From Listeria grayi DSM 20601 (GTDB lineage: Bacteria; Bacillota; Bacilli; Lactobacillales; Listeriaceae), in NCBI RefSeq assembly GCF_000148995.1, contig NZ_GL538353.1, positions 186,001 through 250,000 on the forward strand: a stretch of DNA of 64,000 bases, read 5' to 3'. This document shows, piece by piece, positions 27,422-37,095 of this stretch. A program made the translations under genes and the position numbers. Numbering within the stretch: the stretch's first letter is position 1; every line of letters begins with the position of its first letter. The notes beneath the pieces are model-generated. The model saw nothing but the letters and a program-made list of their open reading frames with translations, was not told where the DNA came from and did no database searches.

Positions 27422-28177
27422 ATGCTGTTCCTGAATTATAATCCAGAATTAAGCAATATTGATGTGGAAATATATAAATATGTGACCTCTCATTTAGAAA
27501 AAGTCGTACTGATGCGAATCCGTGACTTAGCAAAAGCAACCCATTGTAGTACGGCAAGCATTCTTAGGTTTTGTAAAAAATTTGATTGTGCCGGATTTTC
27601 CGAGTTTAAAATCAAACTACGCATCTACTTAGAAGAAATGGAAGAAATCCCGAAAACACATACCGTCGATGAATCCGCCTTTATGAATTTTATCCAGCGA
27701 AGCTCTGAATCATTTTATCAAGAACGAATCGATGCTGCAGCTGATCTGCTAGCGGATAAAGATCTTGTGGTCTTCATTGGCTCAGGTTCCTCGAACATCA
27801 TTGCCGAATACGGCGCGCTGTATTTTTCTTCTATCTTCAGTATGGCTTTCAGTATCGAAGACCCGGAGAACCATCCCGTTTCCTTTTTCAATAAAGGATT
27901 GGCCGAAAAAACCTGTGTGATCGCCCTTTCAGTAGGTGGGAAAACGAAAAGTATCACGAATTATCTCAATCATTTTATTGAGAGCAACAGCTCGATCATT
28001 TCGATCACCAATAGTGCCAATTCGACGATCGCCCGACTTTCCGATATCAATATCCCTTATTACATCTCGACCGAAAGTATCGGCGACAGTGACATTACTT
28101 CGCAAGTGCCAGCACTTTATACAGTCGAATATTTGGCAAAAGAAGTGCGGAAAAAGAAAGCAGAATCAGCGAAATGA
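27422..28177 (+). CDS. RpiR family transcriptional regulator
   Basis: The 251-residue protein has an N-terminal RpiR helix-turn-helix (MRIRDLAKATHCSTASILRFCKKF, about residues 33-57) and a C-terminal SIS sugar-phosphate domain (VVFIGSGSSNIIAEYGAL and CVIALSVGGKTKSI). Such regulators sense a phosphosugar. It lies between the KDG operon and an orphan EIIC and may control either. ATG 27422 follows AAGGTGAAGAT. Confidence 0.88.
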   Translation: MLFLNYNPELSNIDVEIYKYVTSHLEKVVLMRIRDLAKATHCSTASILRFCKKFDCAGFSEFKIKLRIYLEEMEEIPKTHTVDESAFMNFIQRSSESFYQERIDAAADLLADKDLVVFIGSGSSNIIAEYGALYFSSIFSMAFSIEDPENHPVSFFNKGLAEKTCVIALSVGGKTKSITNYLNHFIESNSSIISITNSANSTIARLSDINIPYYISTESIGDSDITSQVPALYTVEYLAKEVRKKKAESAK

Positions 28178-28481
28178 TTTTTCTGTGACAAACCGGTGAA
28201 AAAGAGACAGAATACAAAAAAGTAACAAGGTGTGACATTTTGACGAGGTTTTTGCTTCTGACATATAAAAGCAACGAACAAATAGAAAGCTAGGCATTGA
28301 AAATAAAGGCTTTGTCAGCACGGCCAAACGTTATCGATTTGTAACAATTCTTTTTCTTGTAACATCTTGAGTTGGAAAAGTGACATCGCACCGCTACGAG
28401 CATTTACTTCTAAAATTTGGAATGTTATCATGCAACTGTAAAAGCGCTTACTTACATTTCTAAAAAAAGGAGTAAATAATT
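28178..28481 (+). other. Intergenic region upstream of the orphan EIIC, with cre-like site
   Basis: No gene is seen. The stretch holds several TGTAACA/TGTGACA motifs (for example near 28223, 28338 and 28360) that look like repeated protein-binding half-sites. A cre-like sequence at 28437-28452 has the palindromic core AAGCGCTT within GTAA..TTAC arms, and an AAAAAAAGGAG ribosome site precedes ATG 28482. No convincing -35/-10 pair was found. Confidence 0.5.
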
Positions 28482-29786
28482 ATGCACAGAATCATGAGTT
28501 TTTTAGAGCGATATTTTCTACCAGTTGCTGACAGAATCGGAAAGCAAAGACATTTGGTCGCTATCCGAAATGGTTTGATCTCAACATTGCCGCTTACGGT
28601 GGTTGGCTCCTTGTTCGTTATTTTCCTTAATTTGCCGATCAATGGTTATGAAGAGTGGATCGCCCCGATCAGACCAATCCTCGATATTCCGTTTCGATTT
28701 ACCGTTGGTGTAATGGCATTGTATGCTGCATTCAGTGTTGGGCATTTTTTGGGAGAATCCTATAAAGTAGATCCGCTCAGTTCCGGATTGCTATCAACGC
28801 TTGGTTTTTTGATAAGTGTAGTGGTACCTATCCAAGTAACGGATAATGTAAAGGGAGTGATCGATGCGGGTCGCTATTTGTCGATTGGCGATCTAAGTTC
28901 TACTTCCCTATTTGGAGCAATTGTTACTGCCATTATTTCCGTTGAGATCTATCGTTTTCTGCTTCAAAAAAACATCACGATCAAAATGCCGAGCAGTGTT
29001 CCTCCTGCTGTATCCAAGTCCTTTGCCGCATTGATCCCGACATTTGTCATTATTATTTTATTCGCGATCATCCGCTATGGTCTGCATTTTGACATTAACA
29101 GTACCGTCACATTATTAGTAAGTCCGCTCAAGCAGTTATTAGTCGGAAACAGCCTATTTGGTGGCTTGTTGACTGTTCTTTTGATCCAGTTATTCTGGTC
29201 ATTCGGTATCCACGGCGAGGCAGTTCTCGGTCCAATTATTCGGCCGATGTGGGATTCCGCTATTTTGGAAAATATGGATGCGTTTGAAAAAAGCGGTTCT
29301 GCGGCACACTTGCCAAACTTATTTACAGAACAATTCCTACAATGGTTTGTCCAAATCGGTGGTTCCGGAACTACGATCGCACTTGCGATCTGGTTCCTGA
29401 CATCAAAAGTGAAGTTCGTAAAACAGATGGGCCGGCTGACGATCGTTCCAGGTATTTTCAATATCAATGAGCCGATCGTATTTGGTACACCGATCGTGAT
29501 GAATCCCATTTTGATTATTCCCTTCATTTTGACACCGATCGTCTTGACGATTATTTCTTACATCGCAACGATCTTAGGGCTTGTCCCAATGATGATGGCC
29601 AAGCTGCCATTTACCATGATCGGGCCGCTTGGTGCGATGATGAGTACAAACTGGAGTATTGGAGCTGCGATCTTAGCGATCATCAATCTATGTATCGCAC
29701 TTGCAATCTATTATCCGTTCTTTAAAATCTTTGAGAAACAACAATTAGAACTGGAAGCGCAGCGAGAAGCAGAACAAGAAGCATAA
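28482..29786 (+). CDS. PTS EIIC, lactose/cellobiose (CelB) family, orphan
   Basis: The 434-residue protein has about ten membrane segments and the CelB-family features FLPVADRIGKQRHLVAIRNGL and SFGIHGEAVLGPI, with NINEPIVFGTPIVMNP near the C-terminal third. It would form the channel for a beta-linked disaccharide such as cellobiose or chitobiose. No EIIA or EIIB gene is adjacent, so it must borrow these from another locus. A cre-like site upstream suggests catabolite repression. Confidence 0.9.
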   Translation: MHRIMSFLERYFLPVADRIGKQRHLVAIRNGLISTLPLTVVGSLFVIFLNLPINGYEEWIAPIRPILDIPFRFTVGVMALYAAFSVGHFLGESYKVDPLSSGLLSTLGFLISVVVPIQVTDNVKGVIDAGRYLSIGDLSSTSLFGAIVTAIISVEIYRFLLQKNITIKMPSSVPPAVSKSFAALIPTFVIIILFAIIRYGLHFDINSTVTLLVSPLKQLLVGNSLFGGLLTVLLIQLFWSFGIHGEAVLGPIIRPMWDSAILENMDAFEKSGSAAHLPNLFTEQFLQWFVQIGGSGTTIALAIWFLTSKVKFVKQMGRLTIVPGIFNINEPIVFGTPIVMNPILIIPFILTPIVLTIISYIATILGLVPMMMAKLPFTMIGPLGAMMSTNWSIGAAILAIINLCIALAIYYPFFKIFEKQQLELEAQREAEQEA

Positions 29787-29800
29787 AGGAGAGGAAGACG

Positions 29801-30052
29801 ATGGGAAATGAAACCGTGTTGATAATCTTATTTATTATTTCATTTATCGCTGCTCAAATTTTTCTATACAAATGGCCGAATAGTTATCGTATCCGTTTTC
29901 GGTTCGTATTTATTGTCAGCTTAGTCGCTCTGCTGGTGGGAGCATTCTTCAGTGCGCTCGTAATCGGCAATGCTTATCTATTAGTTATTATGGTAGCATT
30001 TATTGGTAGTTGGTTGACGGGCACCTTTAGAAGGAAATTCAGCAGCCGCTGA
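29801..30052 (+). CDS. Small hypothetical membrane protein
   Basis: The 83-residue protein has three hydrophobic segments (about 5-20, 33-52 and 56-75) and a basic tail, RRKFSSR. It lies 14 bp after the EIIC with a good ribosome site (AAAGGAG), so it is in the same operon. I recognise no family. It could be an EIIC accessory subunit (inference only). Confidence 0.65.
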   Translation: MGNETVLIILFIISFIAAQIFLYKWPNSYRIRFRFVFIVSLVALLVGAFFSALVIGNAYLLVIMVAFIGSWLTGTFRRKFSSR

Positions 30053-30059
30053 TATGGAA

Positions 30060-30270
30060 AAAGCTCTCTGATGAAGAGGGCTAAGCTTGACGAAAAACGC
30101 TCATCTTCGTCGTTAAAGTCTGCGTTCCGATGCTCACGTACATAAGTACGCTCCGCTTCGGTACTCGACTTTGCCTAGAATCTAATCATTTTTCGCCAAG
30201 CTAGGAATAGCCTGGAAATGATTAAAATAGTGTTTTTCTTTAGTTTGAAAGCTCTCTGATGAAGAGGGCT
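30060..30270. repeat. Hairpin element between two 23-bp direct repeats
   Basis: Identical 23-bp copies at 30060-30082 and 30248-30270 (AAAGCTCTCTGATG followed by AAGAGGGCT) flank 165 bp. Each copy is a short hairpin; only the right copy is followed by TTTTTT and works as a classical terminator. The DNA between has near-complementary ends (AGCTTGACGAAAAA near 30084 and TTTTTCGCCAAGCT near 30189-30202) and a central imperfect hairpin around GTACATAAGTAC (30138-30149). It has no ORF. The design suggests a small mobile or REP/MITE-like unit that landed in a terminator. Confidence 0.6.
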
Positions 30271-30352
30271 TTTTTATAAGCAGAAAGCGAGCGCAATAAG
30301 TAAGTTACTGCTATATTTAAGATGTAAGCGAAATTAAAAGGAGGGGTCGATA

Positions 30353-31078
30353 ATGGTTATTAATTGGTCTGTTACGGCAGTATACAACACCATCATGTCA
30401 GTATCAACAGGGGTAGCACTATTACTGATTTTACGATTTGGTTCGCACATCAAAAAGGGGAAAGCTAGTCATTTAGAAGGCTGGGCAGTAGGCTTTGGGA
30501 TATTAGGGGTTATTTTGACGATAACGGGCGCCCATATGTCGCTCACATGGCCGCTGTCAAAAATCGGATTCCCATTCGATGACATCATTTTCGGTGAGCC
30601 AGTCTTCGCATTTGGAGTTTTACTGCTTGGCGCCACCGTGCTCTTATTTAGGCGCGTTAGTGCTTATCGCAGAGCAGGAATAGAGGAAGGAGACGCCAAA
30701 GCGATTTCCGAACGGTTAGCAACCGATTTGCCCTATCTATTAAAACCGCTGTCTTACTTCGGAGCCGCGATGGGTCTAGCACTGATTGCGATCGGCTTTG
30801 CAGGTGTCGGCTTTCAGCTATTCGCTGCACCGCCTCAAGAACCGATTTCGGGACTGTTAGCAAATTATCCATTTATAGAAGCTAGTTTCATTTCTTTGCT
30901 ATATGCGATCACAGGAGTTGGCGCTGCGCTATTTCCATTTATATTAAATCCGCAGCCGTCTGCCGGGCTTGTTAAATGGATCCGAATCCTTTGGCTTATT
31001 GCCGGGATTGTCTTTGTAGCATTCGGTGTCATGAACTACTTTACCCACATTGGACTTATCGTGCATACAATGAAATAA
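30353..31078 (+). CDS. DUF981-like membrane protein
   Basis: The 241-residue protein has about six to seven membrane segments. Paired motifs such as YNTIMSVSTGVALLLIL, EGWAVGFGILGVILTITGAHM and FGEPVFAFGVLLLG match the DUF981 family of unknown function. The ribosome site AAAGGAGGGG precedes ATG 30353. It is a single-gene unit closed by a terminator. Confidence 0.8.
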   Translation: MVINWSVTAVYNTIMSVSTGVALLLILRFGSHIKKGKASHLEGWAVGFGILGVILTITGAHMSLTWPLSKIGFPFDDIIFGEPVFAFGVLLLGATVLLFRRVSAYRRAGIEEGDAKAISERLATDLPYLLKPLSYFGAAMGLALIAIGFAGVGFQLFAAPPQEPISGLLANYPFIEASFISLLYAITGVGAALFPFILNPQPSAGLVKWIRILWLIAGIVFVAFGVMNYFTHIGLIVHTMK

Positions 31079-31088
31079 TGAAATTTCG

Positions 31089-31118
31089 AGAACTTCCGAT
31101 AAAGGAAGTTCTTTTTTT
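31089..31118 (+). terminator. Rho-independent terminator
   Basis: AGAACTTCC and GGAAGTTCT pair around GATAAA, followed by seven T. Confidence 0.92.
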
Positions 31119-31434
31119 GATTAAAAAAACATGAATATGTGAGGTAATAAAAAATATTTTATAGAAAAATAGTGGGCAAAGTAGTTTTTTTATTTATAAA
31201 TTAAAAGAAATATTTAATTCCTTACTGAAACTGTTTTTACAAAAATATACAAGTAAATATAATAAAAACTACAAAAAATATCGATTTTTATGAAAGAGGT
31301 TACAAAAAATAGGCGTTTTTTAATGTCGTGAAAAACTATTGACAACTAATTGTAATTGGTTTATCTTTATTATGTAATATTCAGATATTTCAAACGAAAT
31401 AATGGATCGCTATAAAGAGAAGAGGTAATGATAA
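31119..31434 (+). promoter_or_regulatory. AT-rich leader and promoter of the opp operon
   Basis: This 316-bp stretch is very AT-rich with phased A-tracts and holds no ORF. Near its end TTGACA (31339-31344), 17 bp and TATCTT (31362-31367) form a good promoter. The spacer contains an imperfect palindrome (AACTAATT / AATTGGTT) that could be an operator. An AGAGGTAATGATAA leader precedes the first gene. Confidence 0.65.
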
Positions 31435-32442
31435 ATGGGAGCAGTTTTAGAAGTTAGAAATTTAACAACTTCATTTCGGATCGATAACAACTACTATGCA
31501 GCAGTTGATAACGTGAGCCTTGACATTTATCCCAACGAAACGATCGCGATTGTAGGGGAATCAGGTTGTGGAAAAAGCGCGCTTGCTTTGGCGCTGATGA
31601 AATTACACGACCCACTCCATACACGCATCAGCGGGGATATTTTTTTTCATGAAGAAAAAATAACTGAATTTTCTGATAGAGAATGGAATAAAATTCGCGG
31701 TTCCGGTATCAGTATTATTTTTCAAGATCCGCTTACAGCACTCAATCCTTTGATGACCGTTGGAAAACAAATTGAAGAAAACTTGGATTATCATAGTAAT
31801 CAATCAAGTAAAGCCAAGTATCAAGCGGTATGTGATCTGCTTAGGAAGATAGGCTTTGATAAACCGGAAGCGTTATATAAACGCTATCCGCATGAACTTT
31901 CTGGCGGTATGCGACAACGGATCGTTATTTCGATCGCGATGATCAATAATCCCTCCGTCATTATTGCGGATGAGCCGACTACTGCATTAGACGTAACGAT
32001 TCAAGCACAGATCTTGGAGCTGCTGCGCCAGATCAAAATCGAATATGATTCCAGCATTATTTTGATTACGCATGATTTAGGTGTAGTAGCAGAAATGGCT
32101 GATCGCGTTGCAGTGATGTATGCAGGAGAAATCGTCGAGCTTGCCCCGGTGGCAGAGTTGTTCGATGATCCGAAACATCCATATACGAGATCGCTTTTTA
32201 ATTCCATGCCACAAGTGGCAGAAAAAGAAGCAAACTTACATGTCATTGAAGGAGTAGTGCCAGCTTTGCAAGATATCGATCGTAAGCATTGTCGTTTTGC
32301 CCCGCGGATCCCGTGGATCGATGCCGAAGCCCATGAAGAAAATCCAGAATTGCATGAACTTTCTGAAGGCCATTTCGTACGATGTACATGCTGGAAACAT
32401 TTTCACTTTCGGACGGAAAATGAACAGAAAGAAGGACTTTAA
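31435..32442 (+). CDS. oppD: Oligopeptide ABC transporter ATPase (OppD type)
   Basis: The 335-residue ATPase has Walker A GESGCGKSALA, Q-loop FQDPLTALNP, signature LSGGMRQR and Walker B IIADEPTTALD. It ends with the Opp-specific extension carrying Cys residues (HCRFAPR and RCTCWKH), which in related proteins binds an iron-sulfur cluster. It heads the oppDFBCA operon and pairs with OppF. Its stop codon directly abuts the OppF start. Confidence 0.92.
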   Translation: MGAVLEVRNLTTSFRIDNNYYAAVDNVSLDIYPNETIAIVGESGCGKSALALALMKLHDPLHTRISGDIFFHEEKITEFSDREWNKIRGSGISIIFQDPLTALNPLMTVGKQIEENLDYHSNQSSKAKYQAVCDLLRKIGFDKPEALYKRYPHELSGGMRQRIVISIAMINNPSVIIADEPTTALDVTIQAQILELLRQIKIEYDSSIILITHDLGVVAEMADRVAVMYAGEIVELAPVAELFDDPKHPYTRSLFNSMPQVAEKEANLHVIEGVVPALQDIDRKHCRFAPRIPWIDAEAHEENPELHELSEGHFVRCTCWKHFHFRTENEQKEGL

Positions 32443-33384
32443 ATGGCGTTATTACAAATAAAAGATCTGAAAGTGCATTACCCGATCCGCGGCGGTCTTC
32501 TAAAGCGAACGGTCGGACATGTTAAAGCTGTAGATGGTTTGTCGATCGATATCGAAGCAGGTAAGACCTATGGGCTGGTCGGAGAATCCGGCTGCGGGAA
32601 GTCCACGACTGGGCGGGCGATCTTAGGACTGACAAAATCGACCAGCGGAGATATTTCGTTTGAAGGACAGGATCTAAAGCAGTTGATGCATCAAAACAGG
32701 CATCCATTGCGCCGTGATATCCAAATGATCTTCCAAGATCCTTATAGTTCACTGAATCCCAAAAAACGGGTGCTCGATATCATTGCAGAACCGCTGCGGA
32801 ATTTCGAAAAAATGACGAAAAAAGAAGAACAGCTCTATGTGCAGGATATTTTGGAAAAAGTCGGAATGAATCCTAATGTGATCTATAAATATCCGCATGA
32901 ATTTTCAGGTGGACAGCGTCAACGGATCGGAATCGCCAGAAGCCTGACGTTGAAGCCGAAGCTGATCATTGCAGATGAACCTGTTTCCGCACTGGATGTT
33001 TCCGTGCAAGCACAAGTACTCAACTTTATGAAAGAGATTCAAGAAACATTCCAGCTTACATACTTATTTATTAGTCATGATCTGGGAATCGTGCGCCATA
33101 TGTGTGATGAGATCGGGATCATGTTCCGCGGCCGTCTGGTAGAGTCGGGCGTGGCGGAAGATGTTTACGAACATCCTGAGCATATATATACCCAACGTTT
33201 GATCGCCGCAATACCAAATATCGATCCTAAAAAACGAGAACAGCAACATTTGCTGCGGCAAAACACTTTAAAGGCGTTTGAAACAAGACAAGGTGAATTT
33301 TTTGACCAGGAAGGGCTCCCTTATCCTCTAAAACAAGTCAGCGAGTCGCATTATGTTGCATTGCCGCAAGGAGGGGGTTACTAA
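32443..33384 (+). CDS. oppF: Oligopeptide ABC transporter ATPase (OppF type)
   Basis: The 313-residue ATPase has Walker A GESGCGKSTTG, FQDPYSSLNPKKR, signature FSGGQRQRIGIARSL and Walker B LIIADEPVSALDV. It forms the heterodimeric motor with OppD. The stop overlaps the OppB start by one base (TAATG). Confidence 0.92.
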   Translation: MALLQIKDLKVHYPIRGGLLKRTVGHVKAVDGLSIDIEAGKTYGLVGESGCGKSTTGRAILGLTKSTSGDISFEGQDLKQLMHQNRHPLRRDIQMIFQDPYSSLNPKKRVLDIIAEPLRNFEKMTKKEEQLYVQDILEKVGMNPNVIYKYPHEFSGGQRQRIGIARSLTLKPKLIIADEPVSALDVSVQAQVLNFMKEIQETFQLTYLFISHDLGIVRHMCDEIGIMFRGRLVESGVAEDVYEHPEHIYTQRLIAAIPNIDPKKREQQHLLRQNTLKAFETRQGEFFDQEGLPYPLKQVSESHYVALPQGGGY

Positions 33385-34352
33385 TGGGGAAATTTATTGT
33401 AAGGCGTATCATTGTGATGCTGCCGCAGTTACTTATTTTGAGTATCTTGATTTTCGTCTTGGCAAAATTGATGCCGGGAGATGCGTTATCTGGAATGATT
33501 GGCAGCAACCCGCATTTAAGCGCTGCCCGTCTGGAAGAGATCAGGCAGTCGCTAGGATTGAACGATCCGTGGTATACCCAGTATTACCATTGGATCTTGC
33601 AGTTGCTGCATGGGGATTTGGGAATATCATACGGTCACCAGGTTCCCGTTGTCAATATTATCGGTGATCGGATCATGAACACTTTCTGGCTTGGCGTTGT
33701 CAGTCTTATCCTTACTTATGCGATCGCTATTCCACTAGGGATATTGAGCGGTCGGTATCAAGACCGGACGATCGACAAATTTGTTGTCGGTTATAACTAT
33801 TTGAGTTACGCGATGCCGATCTTTGTATTCGCTTTGCTGATGCTGTTCGTTTTCGGATTTGTGCTGAATCTTTTCCCAACATCCGGAAGTGTTTCACCGG
33901 ATGCAGTGAAAGGAACGTTCGGCTATTTTATGAGTAAGTTCTACCATTTGCTGCTGCCCGCCGTTACGATCGCCTTTCTGCAAACGACGACGACGATCCA
34001 GTTTTTGCGCAATGAGATCATTGATACGAAGCCGAAAGATTTTGTAAAACTAGCCCGATCCAAGGGCGTTCCGGAATCCAAAGTCTATCGTCGGCATATT
34101 TTGCGCAATTCCATGCTGCCGATTGCTGCCTTTCTAGGTTTAGAGATCACAGGCGTCATTGCCGGCAATATTTTTATCGAGCAGATCTTCAGTTATCCAG
34201 GGCTAGGTCAGCTGTTCTTATCTTCCATCACCCAGCGTGATTTCCCGGTCGTCACGGCATTATTGATGATCTCCGGGCTATTGACACTGCTGGGAACACT
34301 GTTAAGCGATATTATCATCAGCTTGATCGATCCGCGAATCCGCGTCGATTAA
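33384..34352 (+). CDS. oppB: Oligopeptide ABC transporter permease (OppB type)
   Basis: The 322-residue permease begins GKFIVRRIIVMLPQLL, typical of OppB/DppB. It has six membrane segments and the EAA loop KDFVKLARSKGVPESKVYRRHILRNSMLP that contacts the ATPases. The gene runs from the OppF stop without a gap. Confidence 0.92.
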   Translation: MGKFIVRRIIVMLPQLLILSILIFVLAKLMPGDALSGMIGSNPHLSAARLEEIRQSLGLNDPWYTQYYHWILQLLHGDLGISYGHQVPVVNIIGDRIMNTFWLGVVSLILTYAIAIPLGILSGRYQDRTIDKFVVGYNYLSYAMPIFVFALLMLFVFGFVLNLFPTSGSVSPDAVKGTFGYFMSKFYHLLLPAVTIAFLQTTTTIQFLRNEIIDTKPKDFVKLARSKGVPESKVYRRHILRNSMLPIAAFLGLEITGVIAGNIFIEQIFSYPGLGQLFLSSITQRDFPVVTALLMISGLLTLLGTLLSDIIISLIDPRIRVD

Positions 34353-34371
34353 GAGAAAGGAAGTGAAAACG

Positions 34372-35274
34372 ATGGAAATTGAAAAAAGTGAAGTATTACT
34401 GGAACAAAATCAGAAAGCTCCTTCGAGCATGCGGATCTTAATTAGGGAAGTTTTTCAAGATAAAATGGCGATGATCTCGCTTGTTTTTCTAGCTATTTTT
34501 ATCGTCGTTATCTATGGTTCGATCTTCGTGGTCAATCAAGATACGGTCACACATGTCGATCTATTAGCACTCCAAAGCGCGCCAAGTTCCGCCCATTGGT
34601 TAGGAACGGATACAGCAGGACGCGATATTTTCGGTCAGCTGATCATCGGCGCCCGCAATTCCTTTACGATCGGCTTTTGCATTACCCTTTTTTCCGCGAT
34701 CATCGGACTTACTCTGGGACTGATTTCTGGCTATTTCGGCGGGGTATTAGACAATTTGATCATGCGTTTAGTTGATTTTGTTTATATTTTGCCGATGCTA
34801 ATGATGATCATCGTGGTCGTAACGATCATTCCCAATTATTCCATCTGGGCTTTTATCGGGATCATGACACTCTTTCTCTGGGTGGGAAAAACCCGGCTGA
34901 TCCGCGCCAAAGTATTATCTGAGCGCCAAGCCGATTATGTGAATGCTTCCAAGACATTAGGAACGGCAAATTGGAAGATCATCGTTTTCCAGATATTGCC
35001 GAACCTCAGCTCCCTGATAATTGTCAACTTTACGCTGACGCTAGCTGGAAATATCGGAATCGAAACGGGATTAAGTTATCTCGGTTTTGGACTACCGGAC
35101 AGCACCCCAAGTTTAGGAACACTGGTCAGCAATGCGACGGACCCCGATATCATTCAAAGTTATTGGTGGATGTGGCTGCCGGCCTGTTTATTAATATTAG
35201 TGCTTATGCTGAGCATCAATTTTGTCGGACAATCCATTAAACGTGCGACCGATGCTCGTCAAAGACAATCATAA
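34372..35274 (+). CDS. oppC: Oligopeptide ABC transporter permease (OppC type)
   Basis: The 300-residue permease has the OppC features LGTDTAGRDIFGQLIIGARNS and the EAA loop QADYVNASKTLGTANWKIIVFQILPN. I chose ATG 34372 over GTG 34363 because AAAGGAA lies only one base from the GTG but about nine from the ATG. It is followed by the binding-protein gene after 18 bp. Confidence 0.92.
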   Translation: MEIEKSEVLLEQNQKAPSSMRILIREVFQDKMAMISLVFLAIFIVVIYGSIFVVNQDTVTHVDLLALQSAPSSAHWLGTDTAGRDIFGQLIIGARNSFTIGFCITLFSAIIGLTLGLISGYFGGVLDNLIMRLVDFVYILPMLMMIIVVVTIIPNYSIWAFIGIMTLFLWVGKTRLIRAKVLSERQADYVNASKTLGTANWKIIVFQILPNLSSLIIVNFTLTLAGNIGIETGLSYLGFGLPDSTPSLGTLVSNATDPDIIQSYWWMWLPACLLILVLMLSINFVGQSIKRATDARQRQS

Positions 35275-35292
35275 AAAATTGGAGGGAATAGA

Positions 35293-37053
35293 ATGAAAAA
35301 AAGAACTAGAATCAGTTTGATCAGTATCATCATCGGTGTGTTGCTTGTACTTGCAGCTTGTGGCGGGAACTCGGGCTCAAGTGATAAAACGAAAGAAGTG
35401 AAGAAAGACTTCCCATTAGCTACTAAGGGAGACGGGAAGGCAAAAGCGGACGGTGTTGCTAATGTAGCACTCGTATCCGATACACCGTTCCAAGGGATCT
35501 TAAACCCGGCCTTCACACAAGGTACTCCGGATCAAGAAATTGAAAGTTTCTTTTATCCATCACTTTTCGGTTTAGATAAAGATTATAATATCGCCAATAA
35601 CGGGGCAGGGAAAATCAAATTCTCTGACAACAATAAAAAAGTGACCGTTACTCTCGATGATAAATTAGCATGGTCAGATGGAAAACCAGTTACAGCGGAT
35701 GACTACATATTTGCATTTGAAGTTATCGGTAATAAAGATTATGACGGCGTTCGTTATGATGATACTTTTAGCGGGATCGAAGGCATGGATGCTTATCATG
35801 CAGGTAAAGCAGATAAGATTTCGGGAATCAAAAAAGTAGACGATAAAACTGTCGAACTCACATACAAAGCAGCCAATCCGACCTTACGTGCCGGCTTATG
35901 GTCTTACCCGATCCAAAAAGCTGCATTTAAAGGCATCCCAGTTGCAAAAATGAGCGCTTCTGACCCCGTTCGTAAAAACCCAGTCGGCTATGGACCATTT
36001 AAAATCAAATCAATGGTTACCGGCGAATCTGTCAAATTTGTGGCAAATGAACATTACTATGCTGGCAAACCAAAATTAGCAGGCGTGAACTTGTCTGTCG
36101 CAAGTCCAGATACGATCAATGAATCCTTGAAGCAAGGGAAATATGATCTAGCGCTCTCGTATCCGACCGCACAATATGACCCTAAAAAAGTACCTAGCAA
36201 TGTCACTTTCCTAGGGGACAATGATCTTTCTTACAGCTATCTAGGTTTCAAGCTAGGACATTATGACAAAGAAAAACAAGAGAACGTAATGGATAAAAAT
36301 GCCAAAATGGCCGATCCGAAACTTCGTCAGGCTATGGCGTATGCGATGAACAATGCAGAAGTAGGTAAATCACTCTACAAAGGTTTGCGTACTCCGGCTA
36401 ACTCCCTGATCATCCCGAACTTCGCTTCTTTCTATGATAAAGATCTGAAAGGCTACACCTATGATCCTAAAAAAGCGAAGAAATTGCTAGCTGATGCTGG
36501 CTATACGAAGAAAGACAAAGATGGCTATCTACTGACTCCAGACGGCAAACCGCTTGTTATCCATCTTGCTTCGATGTCCGGTGACAAGATCGCTGAACCG
36601 CTAGCTAAATTTTACATCCAAAACTGGAAAGACATCGGTATCCATGTAGAATTGACAGACGGCCGCTTGATGGAATTCAACTCCTTCTATGATCGGATCG
36701 AAAAAGATGACAAAGATATCGACATTTACTTAGGCGCTTGGGGAACAGGCACAGACGTTAACCCAGCAGGACTTTACAGCCGCACATCAGCTTTCAACTA
36801 TAGCCGATATGTAAGTAAAGAAAATGACAAACTACTGGCAGAAGGTCAATCTGAAAAAGCCTTCGATACGGCTTATCGTGCGGATGTTTACAAAAAATGG
36901 CAAGAACTGATGGTAAAAGATGCACCAGTTGTACCGACGCTTTTCCGTTATTCACTCAATCCGGTCAACAAACGTCTTCAAGGTTATAGCTTAGATCCAG
37001 AAGTTTACAATACGTATCAAGAAATGTACGTTACTGATAAAGCAGCAAAATAA
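35293..37053 (+). CDS. oppA: Oligopeptide-binding lipoprotein (OppA type)
   Basis: The 586-residue family 5 solute-binding protein has a lipoprotein signal (ISIIIGVLLVLAAC, lipidated Cys23) and the family signature SFFYPSLFGLDKD..LAWSDGKPVTADDYIFAFE. It captures peptides outside the membrane and delivers them to OppB/OppC. The operon order with the binding protein last resembles the lactococcal opp arrangement. A bidirectional terminator follows. Confidence 0.93.
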   Translation: MKKRTRISLISIIIGVLLVLAACGGNSGSSDKTKEVKKDFPLATKGDGKAKADGVANVALVSDTPFQGILNPAFTQGTPDQEIESFFYPSLFGLDKDYNIANNGAGKIKFSDNNKKVTVTLDDKLAWSDGKPVTADDYIFAFEVIGNKDYDGVRYDDTFSGIEGMDAYHAGKADKISGIKKVDDKTVELTYKAANPTLRAGLWSYPIQKAAFKGIPVAKMSASDPVRKNPVGYGPFKIKSMVTGESVKFVANEHYYAGKPKLAGVNLSVASPDTINESLKQGKYDLALSYPTAQYDPKKVPSNVTFLGDNDLSYSYLGFKLGHYDKEKQENVMDKNAKMADPKLRQAMAYAMNNAEVGKSLYKGLRTPANSLIIPNFASFYDKDLKGYTYDPKKAKKLLADAGYTKKDKDGYLLTPDGKPLVIHLASMSGDKIAEPLAKFYIQNWKDIGIHVELTDGRLMEFNSFYDRIEKDDKDIDIYLGAWGTGTDVNPAGLYSRTSAFNYSRYVSKENDKLLAEGQSEKAFDTAYRADVYKKWQELMVKDAPVVPTLFRYSLNPVNKRLQGYSLDPEVYNTYQEMYVTDKAAK

Positions 37054-37095
37054 AGAAAAAGTCCTCCAAAGCAACAGCCTTGGAGGACTTTTTCT
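37054..37095 (+). terminator. Bidirectional Rho-independent terminator
   Basis: AGAAAAAGTCCTCCAA pairs perfectly with TTGGAGGACTTTTTCT around ten bases. It serves opp and the convergent amino acid permease. Confidence 0.92.

Noticed and set aside
28418-28440. Possible sigma-54 promoter before the orphan EIIC (TTGG ... TGCA)
   Set aside because: The GG to GC distance is 11, not the required 10 bases, and the -24 element lacks GCAC.
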